A DNA stretch of 64,000 nucleotides from Pisaster brevispinus (taxonomy: Eukaryota; Echinodermata; Asteroidea; Forcipulatida; Asteriidae): positions 2,803,501 to 2,867,500 of the forward strand of contig JAMKCF010000014.1 of assembly GCA_023634235.1 (NCBI GenBank). The letters are read 5' to 3'. Position 1 is the stretch's first letter. Each line of letters opens with the position of its first letter. The notes under the pieces are model-generated. The model was not told the origin of the DNA. It saw only the letters and a list, made by a program, of their open reading frames with translations, and did not search any database. Positions 56,504 to 64,000 of this stretch are shown here, piece after piece. Position numbers and translations under genes: made by a program.

Positions 56504-56670
56504 GGGAATAAAAGAGTGGCGACGAGTTCTTAAACGGCCGTTTAAAACCGGCAGGGTCATGGCCGTGCGATAAAGGCCCGAGCCGAACGCGAGGGCCTTT
56601 ATCGCACTGCCACCGACCCTGCAAGGTTTTAAACGGCCGTTTAAGAACAAGTCACTACTCTTTCATTCCC
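56504..56670. mobile_element. 167-bp near-perfect palindrome
   Basis: Two arms of about 80 bp, including ttcttaaacggccgttta, cagggtc and gtgcgataaaggccc, fold back on each other around a tiny loop near 56,588. No coding capacity. It is probably a MITE with a very strong hairpin. Confidence 0.85.
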
Positions 56671-57282
56671 ATTCATAAATGCCCTTTTATTAAAAAGTGA
56701 AAGAATAAGGAAAATCGGTGGTAAACAAAATTAAAAATAAATACAACTTTTGAAAGGTTCGTTTGTAAGTTTGTAGTTCACGTTCAGGGGCCCTGATTTG
56801 CTTGTGTGCCTGGTTGTCGCCTCCCCAAGGTATGGTTTGCACAATTTAGAATTTCAAAACACGAAACTAGACTAAAACAACAACGTTCATTAAGACTGTT
56901 TGTCGCGGCATGGCTCTAAAACTCGGAAAGAATCTTTAGAAATACACTGTTTTCACAGTAAAATAGGAACTTTATTAAAACTGACAACAATTGCTGTAAA
57001 GAGAAAACATTTTAAGAAATGGTAACGTTGATTTGACAGGTGAGTGTGATTATTTATAACAGTTTGGGTTTGGGTTTGTTAAGCTTTTTCCGTGGACTCA
57101 TTCCATTATAGTCTCACTCGACTCACTTGCCTACACACTCATGCCAATATTATTAGAGCGTTGCAGCTGTTTTTAGTGTCCAAAAGCTCCTAGTATCATG
57201 GCAGACTGAGATCATGAACGAAAGAACACAATAACAATTTATCAAAGATATCTACTGTCTTTGATGATGGTGAGATCATGGA

Positions 57283-57471
57283 TTAATTGTCATCAGGCAT
57301 CGATGGTTTTACGTGGCTTATGTTGATAACAGCTGCATTCCCTGTGAATGTGCATCCTGTGAACAAAGATTGTGCCGTCACAGTGTTCACTGAGAGTGGC
57401 TCTGCCTTGTCGTTGGACGATTGAACGGTCACTACCGGGCCAGCGTCTGCTTCTTTAATATTGAGTGAATG
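57283..57471 (-). CDS. Possible C-terminal exon or gene fragment, unidentified
   Basis: A minus-strand open block of 63 codons ends in TAA. Its second half (SLFTGCTFTGNAAVINISH) has a GCTFxGN-type beta repeat look, like short C-terminal motifs in some invertebrate receptor-type proteins. That resemblance is weak. Only poor acceptor-like sequence precedes it and no other exon is seen, so it may be a stranded exon or pseudogene. Confidence 0.25.
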   Translation of the reverse strand, partial: HSLNIKEADAGPVVTVQSSNDKAEPLSVNTVTAQSLFTGCTFTGNAAVINISHVKPSMPDDN

Positions 57472-57925
57472 CTATCGGACACAGATGGCATCGGGGGAGC
57501 TGAAGATGGTCTGCTCGTGGAACCTGGAACGACTGTGCTGTGTAGAGCCTCGGACATGTGCTTGTGTACAAACAAACCAGCATGTGAGCAGACGATATTT
57601 TGTAAACACTTTTTAAAATTCTCCAGCCTCGTTCAAGAAATTGGTTTTTAAATGTTTTAATTAAAAATTTATTTCATTTCCTTATTGACTTTTACTCTTT
57701 GAAATATTATGATTTTACCTTATACCTTTTTTATAGGTTTGTGAAAGTAATCCTCTTTAATAACTTGTTACTCTTTTTCTTTCATGTCTTTGAAAATAAA
57801 TAAAGTTATGCAAAATAATAAGTTAAAGACTTTAGTGTTCAACAAATCTCAAGTTTTGTTGTTCATGTGCAGGGGCCATTCACACTCCAACTGGTTTTAT
57901 ACAGCTCTAGCTATGTGTAACCAGG

Positions 57926-58007
57926 GTCTCGAGATAAACCTGTGGCAATGAAATATGAAGGCAATAGTCTCGAGATAAACCTGTGGCAATGAAATATGAA
58001 GGCAATA
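57926..58007. repeat. 41-bp tandem duplication
   Basis: gtctcgagataaacctgtgg and its continuation occur twice in direct succession without change, starting at 57,926 and 57,967. Confidence 0.9.
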
Positions 58008-58870
58008 GTTGGAGTCAATTTCTGTCTTTTGGTTAAAACAATGCCTTTATTAAGTAAAAGTGCCTTTAATACAAACGCTTAACTATTATAAGAGAAAACT
58101 AGTATTATTTACATAAGTTGAACAGTCTGCTTTCCTTAACCTAGGGAGCTCTTGCATATATCCGCAATTAAATATCATTTGATAATCATATCCATAAATG
58201 AAAACTACGACGGGTTAGGAATACTTCAAATTACTAGCAGACAGTAACATATCACTAGTGTTCAACTTTGACTAAAACATTATAAATCCAACTTGGAAAT
58301 CTGTTTTTAACTACTGAGAGCACCAGAGAAACATAACTTTTAACTTCCATTCTTTTAAAGGAAATAAAATATGTCTTTACTCCCTAACTATAAACTTCAT
58401 AAGACTCATTCACTTGTCTGTAATATCATGTTATACTAATACAACAACGGATTTAGTTTTGTCTCACTGCAGATTGATTCAATGAGTTCATGTCAAAACT
58501 AATTTGAAATACATCTATAAATTCTCTTCTATGATAGCATTACTAGCAAATCACTACTCTTTGCCATGAACCTGAGAGGACTTTCCTCCTTAGAATCCAT
58601 GTATCTTCACCATTGGTAGTTTTTACTTCTGTGATAATCCTTTTGCAAAACCTCAATCTTCATTTACTTGAGGTCAATTTTGTACACACATTTCCTATAC
58701 ACCTTTATGCAACTTGAAACAAAAGAGAAAGTTCATTTTTAAATCCTTCTCCATCTTAACCATCCTTAGTCTAAATACCTAAATTCAGCCTTATAAATAA
58801 TCCATATACCTTATTGATAAAAGGAATATAATGAAAAGATGTCAACATTATGGTGGCCCTGAAGGGACAT
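58008..58870. other. No gene recognised
   Basis: AT-rich sequence without long frames, inverted repeats or tandem repeats that I can see. Confidence 0.45.
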
Positions 58871-58878
58871 CGCATAAT

Positions 58879-59132
58879 TATCGCAAACGTGTGCGCATAC
58901 GTATGCGATGTCGCGAAATTTATCGCGAATATGTGCGCACACGTATGCAATGTCGTGAAACAATTCGCGAATATGTGCGCACACGTATGCAATGTCGTGA
59001 AACAATTCGCGAATATGTGCGCACACGTATGCAATGTCGTGAAACAATTCGCGAATATGTGCGCACACGTGTGCAATGTCGTGAAACAATTCGCGAATAT
59101 GTGCGCACACGTTTGCGAATTCATTTGCAATG
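58879..59132. repeat. 42-bp tandem repeats, about six copies
   Basis: Unit with landmark tcgcgaa.atgtgcgcac at 58,881 (degenerate), 58,923, 58,965, 59,007, 59,049 and 59,091. Each unit holds the palindrome gtgcgcac and self-complementary ttcgcgaa. As 42 is a multiple of three, repetitive Cys/His-rich frames appear in several frames of both strands; these are by-products. Confidence 0.92.
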
Positions 59133-59657
59133 TCGTGAATTTTATTGCATACCTTGTCGCATACCTTTGGGGTGGCGTCATTTTGCAAGCAATTTGTTAG
59201 TAACCTAGGGAGTACGCAAGTGGCCCGGTCCCATCTTGTATACCAAAGACACTTCAAGGCAGGAGCTTGGGTACCAGGCAGGTACATTTTAGTGTGGCCA
59301 TGCCTAGCCGGCCAGCCACATGGTGATGGTACAGCATCATATCACAAAACAAAAGGTCCATGCAAACAATCGTCGGACTATTCTCACTAAAATGAGCACC
59401 GGTACAATGGTTAGTATAATAGTTATTCAGTTATTAGAAAAGCGTGAGGAACAGAGTGCGTTCGAAGGTAAATTAGTCAGACCCTATTTATATCTATTTG
59501 TACGTCTCGATCCCAGACTAGCTGCTACAACTCCCCAGTTCATTAGGAATTTTATTGAATGGTATGCGACAAGGTATGCAATAAAATTCACGACATTGCA
59601 AATGAATTCGCAAACGTGTGCGCACATATTCGCGAATTGTTTCGCGACATTGCATAC
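58879..59657. mobile_element. Foldback element, right arm interrupted by the retrotransposon
   Basis: The left arm ends at 59,165. Its inner 97 bp (59,069-59,165) recurs inverted at 59,561-59,657 with few mismatches, around a 395-bp spacer. The right arm breaks off at gcatac, where the LTR begins with tgtcg, while the left arm continues into 42-bp repeats. So the rest of the right arm should lie beyond the retrotransposon. Confidence 0.8.
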
Positions 59658-59832
59658 TGTCGTAACCCGTAACATTACATAATAAGGCTATTCATTATAA
59701 ATAGTTTTCCAAGTGACCAGATATTCACTGGACTGTAAAAAGTGTACATAAAGGAACGTGGTAGTAATAAAGAGGTTGAAGTCTATCCAGAGCTCTGCGA
59801 AGTAATTCTGTGTATGTCTACTGAATACAACA
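59658..59832 (+). mobile_element. 5' LTR of the Ty3/gypsy element
   Basis: 175 bp running TGTCG...CAACA. The start is fixed by the break in the foldback arm and the end by the primer-binding site. It holds a TATA-like tataaatag at 59,696-59,704 and a polyadenylation signal aataaa at 59,766-59,771. The partner LTR is outside the window, so the identity of the pair cannot be checked. Confidence 0.75.
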
Positions 59833-59834
59833 TT

Positions 59835-59849
59835 TGGCGACAAGGATAG
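59835..59849 (+). promoter_or_regulatory. Primer-binding site of the retrotransposon
   Basis: tggcgacaaggatag starts two bases after the LTR end. TGG is expected because it pairs with the tRNA CCA end. The primer tRNA is not identified. Confidence 0.65.
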
Positions 59850-59865
59850 TCGAACTTCTAGCGAC

Positions 59866-62800
59866 ATGGCCTCAGGAGGGTTTCCAAGCTTACTTCAACC
59901 CCCTCCATTCCTACAAGAACCGGGTGATCCTCCAGTTCCGTGGAAACATTGGGTTTCCCTTTTCAAAACCTACTTGATAGCGGTTGGAGGAGATGAAGAG
60001 TTCAGCCAAACACGCCAGAGAGCATTGCTACTACATTGCCTAGGCGTAGAAGGCCAACGAATTTTCTACACTCTGCCGGACTGTGATGAAACTCCATCCA
60101 AAGGAACAAACCTTCTCGAGTTTACACTCCAGACGTTACAGAAACAATTTCAGCCGTCAATTAACGTCGTCGCTGAAAGGTACAGATTCCGGCAAAGATC
60201 GCAGCAGATTGGTGAGACAATTGACAGTTACTTAGCGGCCCTACGAGAACTTGCAAAAACATGCGAGTTTGAACAGTTTACTGATCAAATGTTACGTGAT
60301 CAACTTGTCGAAAAGACAAACAGTAACAAAATTCGAGAAAGATTACTGATGGAAAAAGATTTAACACTTTCCAAAGCCAGAGAAGTCGCTCACCGAGTTG
60401 AAAATGCTGTACGCGAATCAAGGGCGTTGTCAAAGGGGACTGATAGCAACTCTACAGTACCAGTCAACCGAGTCAAGCAGACGAAGAAGTTTACGCCACA
60501 CCCGAATACCAGTCCGAATTTTTCTGCAACGCATCAGAGCACAGCGCAACGAAACTGTTACAGATGTGGTTCTGCGCAACACCTAGCCAATGACCCGTCC
60601 TGCCCCGCCAAAGATAAATCATGCAACAAGTGCAACAGAGTTGGGCATTTCAGCAGCGTCTGTCGCGCAACTACGAAGGCCACTACGAAGCCGCAAGCAG
60701 ACAGGCAGAAACGGGGACGGACCAGCAAGCAGGTTCACCAAGTGATGGATGAGGACGACGAACTGTTAGTGCTTAATACAGACACGTTAGTTAGTAGTTC
60801 AGAGCCAGTAAGCTGTAAAGTCGAAATGAATGGTGTACTACTGCCTCTATTGGTAGATACAGGCTCTGCTATAACCATACTTACGAAAGAGACATTTGAG
60901 AAACATTTCTTACTTGACGCACTATCAACCCCGAACGAACATCAAACCTTTTCTTCGTTTACGAAGCATACAATTAAGATTACTGGATGTTTCAAATGTA
61001 CTGTAAAGTTTGGGAAGTACTTGATTGTAACTAATGTATACGTAGTTGACCTTGGTACTGATATAATGGGTAGAGATTTGATACAAGCTCTTAACATAAA
61101 CATTGATGGTGGTACATTATCTTGTAATAAGCTAGACACGGACAAAGTTGAGCAAAAAAAGGTGAAATCGCAAATTGTACATGAGTATGAACAATTGTTC
61201 ACTAATTTTGAGGAGATGCCGAGTGTGAAAGGTTTTATCCATAAAGTGAAAGTTGACAGTAAAGTTCACCCGGTCAGTCAAAAGTTACGAAGATTGCCTT
61301 TTGAGGCAAGAGAAAAAGTATCTGCTGAATTGGCTAATCTTGAGAAGCAAGGTGTAATTGAACGAGTAGATTCATCCGAATGGGTATCACCTATTGTAGT
61401 AGCCTGGAAGAAATCCGGTGCTGTACGAATTTGTGTAGATTTACGGCAAGTCAACAAGGCAATAATACCTGACAAATACCCATTGCCTAAAATTGATGAA
61501 ATTCTTTGTGAGTTGCGTAATTCTAGCGTATTTTCACAGTTAGATTTAGCATCCGCATACCATCAATTGCCGCTACATGAAGAGTCAAGACCATTCACTG
61601 CATTTTTGACACATGAAGGTCTTTTTCAGTATAAACGAATGTGTTTTGGCCTAGCATCTGCCCCATCTGCATTTCAAAAGATGATGAGTGTAGTTCTTAA
61701 TGGGTTGATAGGTGTACAGTATTACTTGGACGATGTAATCATTTATGGTAAAACTCAGGCAGAACATGATGAAAATCTGAGGAATGTGTTAACCAGGTTA
61801 CAGAAGTATGGCATCAAACTAAACTCAGAAAAATGTGTGTTTTCAAAGTCAAGCCTAAATTTCCTTGGCCATACGATCAGTGCTAATGGTGTTCAACCAG
61901 ATGATAAATTCCAAGCTTTGTTGAATGCGCAAGTTCCTCATGACAAAAAGTCATTGAGATCATTTCTGGGACTAGCAGGATATTTTGCAAAGTACATTCC
62001 TCACTATGCCAATCTTGTCGAACCACTGAGATCATTGATCAGATTAAATAGCAGATTTGAATGGAACGATGCTGCTCAGCAGAGTTTTGATAAAGTAAGG
62101 ACAATAATTGGTAAAAGTCCTTGCTTAGCCATGTATGACCCAGATCTTGAGACAATTGTTACCACAGATGCATCTGATTACGGATTAGGTGCAGTACTAA
62201 CACAAATCAAAAATGGAAAGGAATTCACAGTTGAATGTGCTAGTCGAACATTGTCTGATGCTGAAAAGAAATATTCAGTGGGCGAAAAAGAAGCTCTGGC
62301 GTGTGTGTGGGCATGTGAAAAATGGAACATTTACCTGTGGGGAAGAAAATTCACGCTAAAAACTGATCACCAAGCACTCGTTACTTTACTCAGTAAAGGT
62401 TCAAGTAGGCAAACAATGCGAATTTCCAGATGGTCATGTAGACTAATGAAATACAATTATGATGTTGTGTACAAATCTGGCGATGAAAACAAAGTCGCTG
62501 ATGCATTATCGAGACTGCCTTTAAAGGCTGATGAAACGGAATATGATGTTGAAGATGAAGTAATATGCCAAGTAGTTCTGAAAAACATGTGTGAATGCAT
62601 AAGTATCACAAGACTGAAACAGGCTGTTAACAATGACAAGGTACATAGTATTGTGAAACAGTACATTGTGAATGGTTGGCCAAGAAAATTGAGTAACATT
62701 GATCCAAAAGATGCAGAAATCTTGAAACCATTTCACTGCGTTAAAGATGAACTAACGGTTTGTAATGATATCATAATGAGAGATGATAGAATCATTATTC

Positions 62801-63927
62801 CTAGAGAGCTTACAGGTGTTATTGTTAACATAGCTCATGAATCCCACCAAGGGATAACTCGAACCAAACAAAGACTTAGAGAACTGTATTGGTGGCCATT
62901 AATGGACAAACAAGTAACAACTGTAGTTAATTCTTGTGTAACGTGTCAGAACAATGATAAAAGTATAAAACAAAAGACTGCCCCATTGATCCCAGTGGAA
63001 TTTCCTGACAAACCATGGAGTAAAGTTGCAATAGATATTGTTGGACCGTTTGTCCGAGGTTCAAGTGAATGTAGATATGCAATAACATTGATAGACTACT
63101 ATAGCAAATGGCCTGAAGTAGCATTTACATCACAAGTCACCACTGCTAAAGTTATCATTTTCTTGAAAACAGTATTCAGTAGAGAGGGATTTCCAGATGA
63201 GATTATTTCAGACAATGGTGTACAGTTTGTGTCTAAAGAGTTTGAAGAATTTTTGAGCGCCAGAGGTATTAAGCATGGTTTTTCTTCATTATATTATCCA
63301 CAGAGCAATGGCGCAATTGAAAGATTCAATGGTGTAGTCAAGAGTACAGTGCAAAATGCAATTAATTTGAACAAACCATGGAAACAAGTGATGTATGAGT
63401 TCCTAGCTGTGTATAGAGCAACACCACATGCAACTACGGGGATTGCACCCAGTGTATTATTACATGGTCGACATATGAGAACAAGGTTGAATATTGTTGG
63501 GCTGAAAACAAACCAAAAGCCTCATGTCGAACTGGAAGAAAGTGTTCACTCTAAGCAGAGAAAGTACAAACAATATGCAGACAAGAAGAGAAGTGTCAAA
63601 GTGTTTGAGTTTAATGTCGGTGACTGGGTTCGAATCAAGAAACCAGGTATTATTGTGAAAGGGGACACAAGTTACAGCAAACCAGTCAGAATAGCTAAGA
63701 AAGTCAGCCGTCGAACATATCAAACTGAAGACGGGAAAAGATGGAATATTAACAAGTTAGTTAAAGCACGCCTTACACAAGATACAAACCCGGATGATGT
63801 GATAACCGATTTTGAAATTAATGATTATCCGGAAGAAACAACAAGTACTGAAGTAAGTGTTGAACCAAGGAAAAGCAGTAGACAAAGACGTCCACCAGTT
63901 TGGACAAAGGATTATGTTATGTATTAA
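59866..63927 (+). CDS. Ty3/gypsy Gag-Pol polyprotein, intact single frame
   Basis: 1353 codons starting 33 bp after the LTR. By approximate residue: Gag-like 1-220; two CCHC-type zinc knuckles 230-266; aspartic protease with VDTGSA near 329; reverse transcriptase with YLDD near 620; RNase H with TDASDYG near 767; integrase with an HHCC zinc region 990-1027 and catalytic D, D, E near 1055, 1113 and 1150; and a basic C-terminal tail. Gag and Pol are fused without frameshift or stop. No disabling lesion is seen, which suggests recent activity. It drives its own mobilisation by reverse transcription in particles. The Ty3/gypsy class is certain from domain order (RT-RNaseH before integrase); the clade is not. 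Confidence 0.95.
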   Translation: MASGGFPSLLQPPPFLQEPGDPPVPWKHWVSLFKTYLIAVGGDEEFSQTRQRALLLHCLGVEGQRIFYTLPDCDETPSKGTNLLEFTLQTLQKQFQPSINVVAERYRFRQRSQQIGETIDSYLAALRELAKTCEFEQFTDQMLRDQLVEKTNSNKIRERLLMEKDLTLSKAREVAHRVENAVRESRALSKGTDSNSTVPVNRVKQTKKFTPHPNTSPNFSATHQSTAQRNCYRCGSAQHLANDPSCPAKDKSCNKCNRVGHFSSVCRATTKATTKPQADRQKRGRTSKQVHQVMDEDDELLVLNTDTLVSSSEPVSCKVEMNGVLLPLLVDTGSAITILTKETFEKHFLLDALSTPNEHQTFSSFTKHTIKITGCFKCTVKFGKYLIVTNVYVVDLGTDIMGRDLIQALNINIDGGTLSCNKLDTDKVEQKKVKSQIVHEYEQLFTNFEEMPSVKGFIHKVKVDSKVHPVSQKLRRLPFEAREKVSAELANLEKQGVIERVDSSEWVSPIVVAWKKSGAVRICVDLRQVNKAIIPDKYPLPKIDEILCELRNSSVFSQLDLASAYHQLPLHEESRPFTAFLTHEGLFQYKRMCFGLASAPSAFQKMMSVVLNGLIGVQYYLDDVIIYGKTQAEHDENLRNVLTRLQKYGIKLNSEKCVFSKSSLNFLGHTISANGVQPDDKFQALLNAQVPHDKKSLRSFLGLAGYFAKYIPHYANLVEPLRSLIRLNSRFEWNDAAQQSFDKVRTIIGKSPCLAMYDPDLETIVTTDASDYGLGAVLTQIKNGKEFTVECASRTLSDAEKKYSVGEKEALACVWACEKWNIYLWGRKFTLKTDHQALVTLLSKGSSRQTMRISRWSCRLMKYNYDVVYKSGDENKVADALSRLPLKADETEYDVEDEVICQVVLKNMCECISITRLKQAVNNDKVHSIVKQYIVNGWPRKLSNIDPKDAEILKPFHCVKDELTVCNDIIMRDDRIIIPRELTGVIVNIAHESHQGITRTKQRLRELYWWPLMDKQVTTVVNSCVTCQNNDKSIKQKTAPLIPVEFPDKPWSKVAIDIVGPFVRGSSECRYAITLIDYYSKWPEVAFTSQVTTAKVIIFLKTVFSREGFPDEIISDNGVQFVSKEFEEFLSARGIKHGFSSLYYPQSNGAIERFNGVVKSTVQNAINLNKPWKQVMYEFLAVYRATPHATTGIAPSVLLHGRHMRTRLNIVGLKTNQKPHVELEESVHSKQRKYKQYADKKRSVKVFEFNVGDWVRIKKPGIIVKGDTSYSKPVRIAKKVSRRTYQTEDGKRWNINKLVKARLTQDTNPDDVITDFEINDYPEETTSTEVSVEPRKSSRQRRPPVWTKDYVMY

Positions 63928-64000
63928 TTTATTTTCAAACACCGTATTGTTATTCTTGTACTGGTTGATTTATTTTCAAAACACATTAATTAAATTTAAA
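63928..64000 (+). mobile_element. Internal 3' end of the Ty3/gypsy element, cut by the window
   Basis: 73 bp of T/A-rich sequence after the Gag-Pol stop. Neither a polypurine tract nor the 3' LTR is reached. Confidence 0.6.

Noticed and set aside
58879..59132. CRISPR-like array
   Set aside because: Units are contiguous with no unique spacers, and the DNA is eukaryotic.
58771..59287. Cys/His-rich repeat protein frames in the 42-bp repeats
   Set aside because: Open frames appear in several frames on both strands because 42 is divisible by three; the DNA is a palindromic foldback arm.

Overview
This is AT-rich animal nuclear DNA. The clearest genes have many short exons with GT-AG introns. The repeats include non-LTR retrotransposon fragments of CR1/L2, RTE and L1/Tx1 type, a Ty3/gypsy element, many short terminal-inverted-repeat elements (MITEs) and tRNA-derived elements. 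IFIT-like (interferon-induced TPR) genes together with this repeat mix suggest a marine invertebrate, perhaps an invertebrate deuterostome such as an echinoderm, hemichordate or amphioxus. That placement is inference; the sequence does not name a species.

Layout. Positions 1 to about 14,800 are a tandem satellite with a 450-bp unit, cut by the left window edge. It contains a 2,129-bp higher-order repeat, and its right edge decays and is interrupted by the 3' end of a non-LTR retrotransposon. From 14.8 to 23.5 kb there are dispersed repeats, two dead reverse transcriptase fragments, one element with long inverted termini and one possible lone exon. From 23.5 to 33.0 kb and again from 40.25 to 49.55 kb lie two direct copies of a segment of about 9.4 kb. 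Each carries one minus-strand gene: a large first coding exon for an IFIT-like TPR protein of about 600 residues, followed by seven short exons that add about 500 residues of a C-terminal region I do not recognise (1109 and 1097 residues in all). Each copy also carries a small pair of plus-strand exons that end convergently with it. The spacer (33 to 40 kb) holds MITEs, an L1/Tx1-like reverse transcriptase relic and a tRNA-like element. From 49.6 to 58.8 kb is gene-poor DNA with nested MITEs and a 1.1-kb direct duplication. From 58.9 to 59.66 kb is a foldback element built on 42-bp repeats, interrupted by a Ty3/gypsy retrotransposon whose 5' LTR, primer-binding site and single intact Gag-Pol frame (59,866-63,927) fill the right end; its 3' LTR is outside the window.

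The main biological content is the pair of duplicated IFIT-like genes. The first exon carries the CHFTWN signature near the N terminus and several TPR-like helical pairs, so the products are probably cytoplasmic RNA-binding innate immunity proteins. The shared C-terminal extension is an unusual architecture, and parts of it show more amino-acid-changing than silent differences between the two copies. Shared transposon insertions show that the two genes arose by one duplication.
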